Positions 47,223 through 59,300 of a stretch of 64,000 bases of DNA are shown here, piece by piece; position 1 is the stretch's first letter, and every line of letters starts with the position of its first letter. A program made the position numbers and the translations under genes. The notes below the pieces were generated by a model. The model was not told the origin of the DNA. It was given only the letters and a program-made list of their open reading frames with translations, and did no database searches. The DNA is from Prostheceraeus crozeri (taxonomy: Eukaryota; Platyhelminthes; Polycladida; Euryleptidae), in the NCBI GenBank assembly GCA_907163375.1, contig CAJQUW010007737.1, positions 248,001 through 312,000 on the forward strand, read 5' to 3'.

Positions 47223-50200
47223 TAACTTAACAATTGACGTCAGCATCGAGTAAAGTGGACCAAACCTATACAACGTTTGACTAAGGTAGGTAGTGGGGCC
47301 TAGTCACGCCTCCACTATATGACCATTGGAGACCACCGATTACAAGCTCAGCTAGCGATTCTGTAGACCTATGCAAGATTTCACATGGATATCAAATTTA
47401 AATTATTGGAATAATCTTCCATATCAGAGAAGTGTGCCTACTTAACCATTGAGCACAGAGCTAACCACCGCAAAGTAAAAGGCATCTTTGATCATAACTG
47501 ATTGATGCATTTCATGATATGACAGTAGAAACAAAATAGAGGAAGCCAAGCAGGCGAAACAACCTTCAAAAAAATACGCAAGTTAACAATTCCATGGACA
47601 GACCCGACATACATGAATATCTTTATGACAGAGACATAGAAGTTAAAGATCGTGTATGAGAAAACTGACTTGTTCAGCTGATAGGCAGAAGCACTGACTG
47701 TTCTGAAATGTGTCATCTTTCCTTTACCCTGAACACAACATAAGCTACCTTTAGGATTTTGACTCCTAAATGTGACGATCGCAATTTAGTTATGCATGCA
47801 ATGGACATTTGTATGTTGTGGCGATGTAATGTATACCTGCAATTACATAAACTCATATTTTAGAGTTTGAGTTTGCTCATCTTTAAAAAGTCTCGCGTTA
47901 CTCGTGTAATTTCCGAACCGGCAGTCGAAAAGATTTTTCTTGAATTTTGTCACTATTTTCGAACATATTGTGCAGCAACTTTCGACAAAACACGTCGATT
48001 TTCAATATGAGTACAGTATTACACAAATATCAGTCTATGAATCCTATTATGATCCTCTCTTACACCGCAGACATCGAATAGAGAATTGGAAATTCAGATG
48101 TCATGCAAATACTGCTTATGAAAAACATAAGTAGTAATGGAATATTGAAGTAGCCACTTCTGAGTCTTCCTAATCATTTGAATTCTTTTGGCATCTGCGA
48201 ATCGTCTTCTTAGCAATCACATTTGAAGTTACTTAAGATTGTAGAATAAAATTTCAGAAATATATTGGAATGGCTAGGGAAATTTTTCGATATGAAATTT
48301 TTTAAGTAAAATCTTCCAATTTTATATATACGCATGTTTCAGTTGCACTCCTTGCACAAATCAATCTTCAATCTCTATTTGTGCTCATAAGTAACATTTC
48401 AGTGCACTTGACCAATTTGGCATCGTAAATAACACTCATCAAAGAGATTTATAGTTGAAACTCGACAAAATTTCAAAACTCGGCCAAAATCGCTAATTAA
48501 AGGTTGATATTTACGGTACAAAGATGAATGGATTAGAGGAAATGAATATCACCATTAGGAAGTTCGTGTACAAAATATATAGTTCCGTAAATTTCATGAG
48601 ATTCGGAGCGACAGAAGTAAAGGATGCGATTAAGAGCCGGTGTTAATGACCGTAATATGTCTTGTGAGAATTATATCAGGGTGTACAACGCTTTTGGATT
48701 TTCCATTTCCCTGATTTTACCCGCGTTATATACCCTTTATATTTTTCGACATTGTGACTACGGAAACGGAGTTTTTACTTCTCCTAACTTGATAACTAAA
48801 TGGAAGAACTTCAGAGTCATATCAGAGGTACAGTCATTTCCATCAGTTGAACACGGAAACGTGGTTTATGTCTCGGGAATTTTCATTGATATTCATGTCC
48901 ATCGAGATTTTGTATACATGAAATAAACAATCTCAACAAACAAATACCGAAGGAAAGATACTTCACAATGTGTTGTGATCATTCAATATCTACGACAATA
49001 AGAAATGATTCATATGGTTCAAAACTTAAATAAGAAAATATATTACATTAGTCACAAGTTCTCGAGCGAATCGAGGCTGAGGTTATGACATTATGGGAAA
49101 TGGTTGTTGAAATTGACAGTGTTATTATTCATCTGAGGTTATCACATTTTGCTTCTCAAAGCTCCGAGAAATCCGATGACTCTCGATTCGAGCAATCTTT
49201 TAACATTTTTCCCAGCAAAGGTGTTGCGATAAATTGTAATGATGAACACATGCAACCCACCTCAACCTCAACAGAGATTTGACGTAGGTTGAAAATCTGA
49301 TCACAATATCCTTCGCCAGGTGGTGAGAGGCGATCCCTACCGAATTTTCTAGCTTGAAAAAGAAGTAAGTTCACATTTGTAACAGCCTCACTTACGTTAA
49401 TGTAACATCTTTTAGCAGAAGAAGTTAATATTCTTCAGTCGTAAATGCATGTCGCATGATGGTGTACATTGATATTTGTGACTTGAACAGATCTTGAGCA
49501 CAGTGATAACCTTCAATACGTAAACAAAGGTGCTTTCATGACGAACTCTTTCATTCATGAGACTTTAGTTTGGAGAAAACAGGAGGGCAAAAACGAGGTC
49601 ACGTTTGATGACAAACAAAAAAGAAAATACTCTACTGTACTGTAAACATCAAAACATGTTTAACAAAAATGAGATCAACAGAAGCTTCAGACTCGCTTGC
49701 TGTAAAATTGGCGGCGGAATGCAATCAACACACATTACTCTTCAGCTAGCACATTTTTGGTAGCTGTGTTGATGTTTTTGGCATCCTGAGTAATTACTAC
49801 CACATTTTGATGTACAGCTGAATAAAGCTGAAAAGTTGTTGATAACATGGTTATGCGAAAATTCATGTAAGACTATTGCTGGTATCACACGCAAGCTTCC
49901 ATTATGTGCCACGTCTTGTGAAGAACTCGTCAAACTGTAAAAAAACGTTCAGACTTGACAGTCATACATGCACGTCGTAAAAGGACTCCTCGTCAGCGCA
50001 TCCAAAAGACTGCATTTTCCCTAAAAACTTGTGCTTCACAATCACATGATGAATTAGCGCTGAACAATCAGTTTGGAGTCCATCAGATGGTTCAGCCATT
50101 ATATATATATAATGAGCTGGTTGGCTCCTTCTTTACGGACATCAAGTTGTTTCAATCTGTGGACAGTTTGTCATCTATAAGCCCAGGCAAACTGTCAGAG

Positions 50201-50501
50201 TGCTGTCTCATTCTTCTGCAGGAATAATTGAACTGTGGAAACTCAGCTCTCCTTTGTCAAAAAATAAATCTCTAATAATGTCTTTTTGTATAATAATGTC
50301 TTTTTGAAACAGTTGGAATCATAACACTAGGCCTACAATATCGTAAATACGATGATTGATCAATTCATAATTTTACATCAACAACTCGAAAATGGGAAAA
50401 TATTGAGCACACGCCAATTTTACATCAAACATTTCTTTGCACTAAAGCAATATTGCACAATATATTCCATAGAAATAGCAGTGGGGATCAGTTAGATTCG
50501 T
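47223..50501. other. No recognisable gene
   Basis: AT-rich region. A 100-codon plus-strand ORF at 48624-48926 and a 90-codon one at 49955-50227 have no recognisable domain or splice context. A short (TA)n run is at about 50099-50113. Confidence 0.45.
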
Positions 50502-53500
50502 TTAGATTTGAACATCGTCACCTTCGGTCTCATCTAAATCGACTTGAGGCGGTCGTTGCCCATGTAAATTCCTGAGATGGTTCGTCATATTTCTTCTCTC
50601 TAAGAACCCTCTCCCACAGACCTGACAAGAATAAGGCAAGTCTTTCTTGCGTACGCCTTTTGGACGCCTCAACTTTCGCCCGACGCTTCGATTTTTTCTA
50701 GGATTTTTGGGCATGTGGGATTTCATATGAAACATCAGAACACCACTAGTTCGAAAGGATTTTCCGCAAACCGAACACACATTTTGATTTTCAGGCCTGT
50801 GAGTTTTCATATGAGATGCTAAATAATAACTCCTCAAGAAAGTCTTCCCACAAACTTCACAAATGTAAGGCCGGTCACCAGTATGCATAGTTTTGTGAAT
50901 ACTCAGGTTTGAATTATGCTTAAAAGCTTTTCCACAGAAGTTGCAGATAAATGGACGTTCGGAGCTATGTATGACTAAATGGCGTTTTAAGCTTTGACTC
51001 GATTTCATTGCTTTCCCACATATGTGACAAGGGAAATTGCGCTCCTCGGTATGTATAGTTCGATGGACAATCATATTTCCGTTCTGTTTGAAAGATTTCC
51101 CGCAGATATCACATGAATACGGACGCTCAGCACCGTGAGTCACCATGTGAACCTTCAACTGACACGCGTGCCGAAATGCTTTGCCACAGACTGAACACGG
51201 ATATGGTTTCTCTGTGTGCTGGGCGGTGACATGACCACTTAACTGCCTCGATGTATCGAATGATAATCCACAGAATTTACAAATGTTCCCCATTGGCATT
51301 TCTGTTGTAGTCTTCTGTTGCAGAAGCGAATCTCGAGGGGTATTATTATGAGTATTAACATGACGATCTCTACACGCTTTGGTTTTAAAGGAATTGTCAC
51401 AAATGTCACATTTGAAAGGCCGCTCATCACTGTGTGTCAACATATGACCAGTGATGTTTCCGTTGTTCTTAAAAGATTTCCCGCAAATATTGCAGCTGTA
51501 CGGTCGCTCAGTGTTGTGCGTGTAGTTATGACGATTTCGCGCTCCACTCGTTTTGAACGTTTTCCCACATAAGTTACACGGGAAGGGACGATCAGCACTG
51601 TGTGTAATTACATGAGCATTTAGATAACAGATTTTCGCGAAGCTTTTACCACATACGCTGCAGTTATACCGTCGGAGAGATAAATCAGCACTGCTTTCTC
51701 TCGACGAAGTTTCCTTCACTTTCAAAGCATTACGAGACCCTGAAAGATAAAGAAATTCACATTGACACATTTTGAGTGCAAAGAATAGTTGATACAATAG
51801 CTACATTGCAATGCAACTTCGAGAACTTCGAAACTGCATGTATCTTGAAATAGAAATTGAATTTCGAACAAATGTACTGGCATGTTTACACTGTCATCAT
51901 TCTATTGACTGATTTGCCCGACGAATGGAAGTCTCGGGTAGCCATATCAAAGGAAATCATCTTAATTTGCCTAACAGGTGAGTACAACTATACGAGAGCA
52001 GCAGTACGTGTGTGAAGTTAGCGGAACCACCCAGCAGAACCACTTTTATCTTTAAACTTGAATTTATCAATAACGACCGCTTAATTGTGGAATCCGAGCC
52101 CAGATTCATGATCAGGAGGCTGAAATTGATGAAGTGTTTTTTGAATATATGAAGTTGTTTTGAACAGAATCTCGCTGTAATAAATAATGGTTACCCAGGG
52201 TGGCTCCAACAGCTTCACACACGTGAGAACAGCCCGGAAATAGAAGAAATACAAGTCATTTGAGCAGCCAATAAGTGAATTATTTATATTTCTTTTCGCA
52301 CAATTCTGAGCAGCAATTTTTTCACATTACTTTGAATTTGTAGCCAAAATGCTTACCGGAAGTAAGTCCGGTGACCCTCTATCAACGGTCCAACTGACAC
52401 AGCGATTGAATCTTGCTGTGCAGCGTGGCTCAGTCAGAGGAAGCCTCTATCTAACTTGATTATCATTGCCTGAATTTTTCCTTCTTAAAGGTGCACTGAC
52501 TGAATGACTACTTCTTGTATGGCTCTTATTTGTATCAATGAGCATCAGTTATGAAAGTAGCCAAAAAATATGTCACTCAAATGTTTATAGTGAGGAAAAA
52601 TTGGTTTGAGGTAATTCTGTCCAACACCAGAATGTTCAAACTACAAGTCGCTGAAGTTAGCAGTAGCTTTAGCAGTAGGATTTTTAAATGAATTTGCTCA
52701 GCCCTCAAATTCTAGTATAATGCATAAAATGAAGAGTATAATTTCCTCACAACTGCATATGTACCAAGCAGTAACCGAAAAGCTCCGAAAAATCAATTCA
52801 AAGATATGGATCTACTGCCAAACCTACTGCTAGCTTCAGAATCAACCACACAGCAGATAGAGCTAAACTACAGCTCCACACACACATAAACAAGCCTCAG
52901 AGACTTTGCTCAGCCACTTTCGGCAGCAGCAGTAGACTTACTTCCCGTCAAATCCACTATTTCATCTCAATTTAGGGTGCATTCAAATATTGAACCTACT
53001 GCTGGTCACTGAGGAGCCAAAACACTTTGCTCAACTAAACCAATACTCCATTCGCATCAAACCGTATCTGGTTGACTTTGCTCAGCCATTTTTCACAACA
53101 GCAGTAAACTTGTTTCAGCATTAATCCACTATTTCATCTCAATTTAGGTGTATTCAAATTTCAAACCTACTGCTGGCCTCTGAAACATAAATATACTTTG
53201 CTCAACTAAACCAGTGCTCCATTCGCATCAAACCGTGTCAGGTTGACTTTGCTCAGCCACTTTTTTGTTATATTTGTATGTATGTGTATTGCTTTATCAG
53301 GAAAGAGTTAGATGACGGAAAATTTCATCGAGACTTTTTGAATTTTCGCATGCATCTACTTTAAAACCATGTACCTGCACTTGCAATCTTATCAAAAATC
53401 ACTGTGTCACAGTGACAGTTGTGTAGGATCTTCGAAATCAAGGAATTTCTTTGCGAGAAAGTTCGAACGCTGCGGCTAGGTCCAAAAAGTTGTTCTGTAT

Positions 53501-54699
53501 TTTCATTTGAATGGATGAATTACTATGAAAAATCAGTGGATGAGGTCACAAATCTACTGACTTGGTAGCACGTTACATAAGGAAAATTGACGATTCCTAT
53601 AGGCGGAAATTATTAGAGTCTTTTCATTTGAGTCGCTTTTCCATGGCTAAATCGAAAAGGTCAGTTGCAAATGCGGTAGGGGACAACGATGGATCCATAA
53701 TCAAAAACTTTCCGGATGGTGAGGGCAGATGATATGTTTACTATGGGGAGTATTTGAACTGTTCACTCTGGAAAACCCCGATGAGCATCAGAGAATTAGA
53801 ACTAAGCTGACTGTTTACCGAGCGTTTTTAATGGATATTTTGTCGTGCATTTTTATCGACATAATTGCATAACAATGCTTTCTTCTGCAAGCAATATATA
53901 TCTTTCCATGCAATATTGCTTTCCTCTTGCATTTATCACACAGAATACAGAAATGAGGAATGATAAGGATTAGAATACTAACAATCTGCTTTGCAGATCA
54001 AATAACGTGATAAGACATCCACATTATATGTACGGAGACAAATTAAGAGTATTTTACATGACTGATCAAACTAGATTTCTATTCAAAACTCTTGATATTC
54101 ATAGACATATCAGTTACAATCTGTCCTTCATCATCATAGCATGTTGACAAATAAAATTCTCTACGCAAATCATGTATGAGCTTGTTTCATCATAGCATTT
54201 GAACTCGTTGGATATAAATGGCCTGCACCGCACGAGTTCGGGCATTTAAATTATCCAACTCGTGGAATGCCATAAAGCAATCATGTACTAGTTACGTAAA
54301 TAACCATTACTTAGCTAGATTTAGAAGTCTGCTTGTTGACATAGAAAAATTTCCTTGTCACCACAATGTCATTATTCTGTCTCACCTGTAAGAAAATTCT
54401 GCGCACTCTGACAATTAATCTGATAGTCCTCACTGACATTCTCTTCTTTAACTTTCATCACTCTCGTCACCTCATCCTTCATAGTTTTAGTCTGCGGTAA
54501 CCAATCGATTTCAACTTCACCCAAAGTCCCGTCAAGTAGTTGTCCATGGTTGGAAACCAAACTGAGTGCCGATGTTGATATAGTTTCTGTAAGGCAAAGG
54601 GAATGATCACAAAACAGAATTCCACAACATGCTTCACAGCTAAAATTTCTTACCTTGGTCTTCATCTTCGTCTGGTACCTCAGTTTTCACATGACTCAT
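50502..54699 (-). CDS. Gene D: 12-finger C2H2 protein
   Basis: Minus-strand spliced model: 54699-54654, 54586-54386, 51739-50502 (all GT-AG; 1485 nt, 494 aa). Exon 1 opens with ATG directly after a splice acceptor, carries V-K-T-E (4-7) and is acidic. Exon 2 (16-82) is an acidic linker with V-K-E-E (61-64). The last exon holds twelve C2H2 fingers from residue 109 on. Fingers 1-4 and 5-11 form two blocks split by a Gln/Thr-rich spacer, a basic stretch (R-K-N-R...K-G-V-R-K-K) precedes finger 12, and an acidic tail ends the protein. It lacks the Trp-rich domain of genes A and B. Intron 2 (2.6 kb) has a 171-bp tandem repeat and an R1 copy. An upstream leader exon is expected but not found. Confidence 0.85.
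52680..53265. repeat. 171-172-bp tandem repeat in gene D intron 2
   Basis: GACTTTGCTCAGCCA recurs at 52902, 53074 and 53245 (periods 172 and 171). Each unit also has TCCACTATTTCATCTCAATT, CCTACTGCTGG and TCCATTCGCATCAAACCG. A more decayed unit precedes at 52680-52900. About three units in all. Confidence 0.8.
53642..53870 (+). pseudogene. Possible relic of a zinc-finger-family N-terminal exon
   Basis: On the strand opposite gene D, ATG at 53642 opens 26 codons ending at a GTGAGG in phase 1. Directly after an AG at 53727 a second frame reads L-L-W-G-V-F-E-L-F, then Y-R-A-F-L-M-D-I-L-S-C, which resembles W-R-P-I-L-V-D-I-L-S-C in the Trp-rich exon of genes A and B. The similarity is limited to about a dozen residues and may be chance. 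No finger exon follows on this strand. Confidence 0.2.
53940..54345 (+). repeat. Interspersed repeat R1, copy 3, in gene D intron 2
   Basis: Matches 4020-4440 with shared ATCATCATAGCA, TTCATCATAGCATT, AACTCGT and AAGCAATCATG...TTACGTAAATAA. Like copy 2 it lacks the extra 210 bp of copy 1. It ends about 40 bp from gene D exon 2. Confidence 0.6.
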
Positions 54700-56240
54700 C
54701 TGAAAAGTGGATGATTATTCAATATTGACCTAACCATGACTGAGTGAATGAAAAAAGCTGGCGTCAACGAAAATAATTTAGGCGCTGGTTTCGCAAGTAG
54801 CACAGATTGGTTGTAGAAAATCAAATGATTATGTTGCTGATCTTTAATTTGATCAGCATAATTTCGGTCAGTTGACCATGACCATCTTAATTCGATTCTA
54901 CCCGGGTGATTTTGAGCTCCAAAAATCTAGGGTACTCCTGCAGTCCCCTCTCTGATTATGTTGTTCCTAATAATTATTCAATCGCTCCCAAAAATTCCTA
55001 ACATAATTGGCGCATGCTTCATCCCAATGGGGGTGTCAGTTTTTATCAAATAGACTATCTTATTACTATAAATGGCGATTCAAACTTTTGAATTCCACTT
55101 TTCTTCAAATAGCTAATATTTTTTGTATCTGCTGGAAGTTGATCAAATTTGACCTTGATAAACGATGCGTTTTGATCAGTTACTGTATGAAAACGTCTGA
55201 AGACAATGTTGGGAGTATGTTTGAATGCACTGGAATAGTTAAGCGGCGCTGAATACAACTAAAATAGAGATTCTGAAAATACATGTGTACTTCATATTAT
55301 CTTAGTTATATATTGTGGAGAAAAATTGCAGTAGCTGCATCCAACCGAGTGAATGCACCAAATACATTTTGAAGCATAATAATATGATACTTTGTGATTT
55401 GGGATGAGCTATTTGTAGCATAAAACAGAAAGTATTACTTATATAGCTACTATGAGAATCATTGCTATTATTCATCTAATAATCACATCATTCATTCGTG
55501 GATGAAAGGACATGGTTAATTTGTGCTTTGTCAATGATCGGTGATTTTAATTGAGTAAAATATTTGATGCTGTATTTTGCTGGAATTTAACAAAATATTC
55601 GATTTTCACTAAGCACTTCTTTAAAAGGTCAAATATTCTGACGTCACGTGGGCCAAATTTGATAAATTTTGGGTTGCTTGTCAGAAAAAGATAGAAGCTA
55701 AAGTCACAAAAATTACAGTCGCAGCTATTATAATTTTGGAGTAATGTTAAAAATCACCATGGGGATGCTTGGTTCCAGGACCCTCCACACCGGGTAAAAT
55801 AGGGTAAGAGTAAAATAAGACAATGATCGCAATCTAATAAGCAATGAGAGTAAATGAGCAATCTATTAATTTCAAAACTCAGAGTAGATGCAGATTCACA
55901 TGGAATGCACAATAGTACATGATACACAGTATGTGCCATAAACCGAATTCGAACAGGTCTTTAAACACTTCAAACAATGCAATGAAAGCAATGATATTTT
56001 CAAGTTATTATTTAATATCAATTTAAGATGATTTCATTGCTTTTGATTAAGGTCCTACAAACCGTCGACAAAGAGAAGCAGTTAATTAATTAAAAGAGGT
56101 CATTGCATTTATTAAAAGAGGTCACAATTTTTCGGAGAAGTTGGTGAAAGTTTGTGATTTACGGAAGAGCGTAACTAATCACGAATTTTTTCTCGATGTA
56201 GAGTAAAAATTTCGCTCCCTCAATTTGAAGACAATTTTTA
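54700..56240. other. No recognisable gene
   Basis: Region upstream of gene D. I looked for a leader exon on the minus strand and found no convincing one. Confidence 0.45.
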
Positions 56241-56310
56241 TTTATTTCCAAAGTAAAATTCCCCGACACGTTTCGTCTCGATGGACGGTCTCAAGAAGTG
56301 ATAAGATAAC
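56241..56310 (-). mobile_element. Penelope-like 3' end relic
   Basis: On the minus strand CCGTCCATCGAGACGAAACG followed by TGTCGGGG matches the end motif of the Penelope-like copy at 39584-39618 (GTCCACAGGACGAAACGCGTC). No coding remnant adjoins it. Confidence 0.5.
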
Positions 56311-59300
56311 GATAGAGCTTTAATTAGATATCTGTAGACGATTTGCTTTCACGATTTTAAGCATCATGAAGTCAGGCCTCCAAGTGTCATGAAATTCGAT
56401 TGTTCGTCATAAAGTCACAAAATATGACCAAATTTCACGAAAATCAGGAATAAATTTGTTACATGTTTTGATTCGGAATTATTTCAGCAATCAAAATCAA
56501 AGTTTGGAACCACGTTTTTGAAAATAGGATCCTGCAACTTGCACAAAATTTACACAAAATTCACAGAAAGAAATTAAAGAGTGCCTTCTATTCAGGTGAC
56601 CTCTACAAACGGATCGCAGGTCCTCTCCAAAGCATTTCATCTCAAGTTGCATATCCCTAGATTTCTTAATCAGCATTTTTTGGCATTCTTGTAGAATTTC
56701 TGCACAAGAGAACCTATAATTCATGTCTTGCATACAGCGCTGACATCTGTGACTGGAATTGAGGCAGAAGCTTGTTATGAATTAGGCTAAATTTATGCAA
56801 CAAAACCACGTCATTAAAAATGCAGTTTGTGAAAGTTACGTGGAGAAATTCAAGAATTCAATTGTTGATACATTTAAAGGCGCTTTACATGTTATTTTCC
56901 TTATTTGTGTCGTTTTTCTCACAAGGATCGTTTGATGAGACTTTCCTTGTTAAGTCTATCGGCAAGAAGATTGCGCTATCAACAATTTCTAAAATGTTGA
57001 ATAATATGACTTCATTGGATCCAACAAATTTCTTTGAATTCCAAACCAATTTCCGTTACCAACGTTGTGTTTAAAAGATTACCCCACCTCGTGCCAACCA
57101 TAATTACCGCCGATTCTTTTCACAATTGACATCATATTCCATTGGAATCAACTCACTGATGCTGGCTCCCAATGTCCGTGCTCTTAAAAAGATCGTCAAA
57201 CAGTACTTTCCAAGAAATTATATATGGCAATTAATCTTCACATTTAAGCTTTCCTTATGACTTGGCTGACTTTATTGCCCTCATAGGCTCATTACCTGTC
57301 ACTGTAAACCGACACTGTCTCCATTTGTACTTCTGTTTAATAAATGAAATAGTATTATAAGTATTGTCATAAGCTTCTGCTGCATCATTGATTCAATCGT
57401 ATGCTTCATTCCTGTATTCGAGATTGTCCAGGTATTTTCGCTGTAAATATTTGTCTTGCATTTAGATTTTTAATGTCTTATTTCTAAGCTTTAAATGAAT
57501 GCCTTTTTAACCGTAAAAATCTGCCTTGCTGTTTACGCAATTATTAAAGAACGAGCATGATATTACCTATTATGTCATGCATAGTTTTCTTTTTCTGTAA
57601 TGGTTGTTGTAATTAATATTTTTCCTTTTTTTGTAATGGAGACTGTCCGATCAAACAGTTTTTGTCGTAACTATTTACTTTATATAAATTCGTTTTCATT
57701 GCTTCATTTTTGTCAACAAGCATCAAATGCTTCATTGTATTTTGAATATGCAGGCATTCATACATGGAGGATTTCTTAATTCATTTTTTCTCATGATGCG
57801 TCACTCTATGGCGGTACAAATTGCAATTATAATTCTGTTCGAATGTCTTGCGACTGAACTATTCGGGGCCTCTTCTTGCCAAAATAGCATCTGCCCCATT
57901 ATATAAGCAAATAGAGGGCTTGTGAAAAAAGTTTGTGAATTTTGCATCCAGGAAGCTGGAAACACATTATTGGTTGTTAAACGCCGTGTTATTGGCGATC
58001 TAAATCACCAGATCATCTATTAGATCTGAAGAGGTTTACTTTGAAATTCAAATTTGTTGCTACCACTAAATGGCAACAATAAGACATCCACAGATTATTG
58101 TTACCAGTTACCCAAAAATTGTCAAAATATGCACTATCACAACGGTTTTACTCTTTAGCACAGTCCATCAGACTTAATATCGGCATTGATGTATTTGAAA
58201 TAGACAGAATTTATTAGACATTTATTAGATCAAATATTGCTCAATTCAGCCACTATCCACGACATCAAGTATTGAAAATGCAGTTGAAAAGAAGGGGACA
58301 CACTAAGTTGAAATCCCTCAAGAAAATATGAAAGCAGAAGAGCCGAACTCTCAAAATAATTGGGTATAAAAGGGATTGATGCAATGCGCAGTGTTGGACA
58401 ACAAACGGCTTTGTGTAAAAAAAAACACGGGCCATGACACTACACGTGTTGCAGTCAATTTGCAGATCATAGTCGTTTCTGGTCCCTTACTATAATGATG
58501 TGCTGCTAGACAGAATCGGAGCAGGAAGGTTAGGACATCATTTTGTAGTGCTAGCTATTTTCTGAATCTTTCGTAGTCCTTGTAGCCTATCTAAGACCAG
58601 AATATGTGAATGACGTAACCATGTAAACAAACACACAAGTCAACTCGACACAGCTGCAACACAATATTGAACCAGTAATTCAAGGAAGAACATCGAAAGT
58701 CTATTCATTTTCCACTGGAAAAAATAATCAAAGACTACAAATTCATAGAAGTCTACAATTGTAAAGTCGAACAATTACTATCATAATGGCGGCTATCCTA
58801 AGCCCGGGATCCCGTGATCAAATTCCCTGAATTTCGGGATTTTCAAAACCCACGGGATTCGGGAAAGCACTGGCAAATTTTTGCATGAATTTAAAGATTT
58901 TAGTATTCAGCAAATGAGCATTGATCACTTTCTCAATGTTGAACATGGGAGTAGTTTAATTATGACATCAATGAGCAGGATTTGCTCAGATCAACTGACA
59001 TAATTTTCTACTGTTTCAAAAAAGAATTTCTTTCAAAAAGTGAATTCATATAGTCAAGGATGCGGATTCCTGTCATTTTGATAGGACTACGACTCCGGGG
59101 GTAGATAGGACGCCGGCTTTTGATAGGACTCCGACTCCGGGTGGCAAGTATATACAACCTAGTTTTTTTTAAAAAAAGTAACTGGTAACCTTACATCATA
59201 GACAATTATGGGCTTACCTGCACCTATCTATAGTGATCATAGCTATATCAATTATTAATCATTTTTGATTAAAATTTATCAAACGCCGCTTTAAGATAGA

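Noticed and set aside
51239..51572. ORFs within the gene D finger exon on either strand
   Set aside because: Shadow frames of the repeated zinc-finger coding sequence; the same applies to 30260-30546 in gene B and 41708-42236 in gene C.
56497..56733. 78-aa minus-strand ORF with spaced Cys residues
   Set aside because: The spacing does not fit C2H2, GIY-YIG linker or other finger patterns, and no flanking splice sites are convincing.
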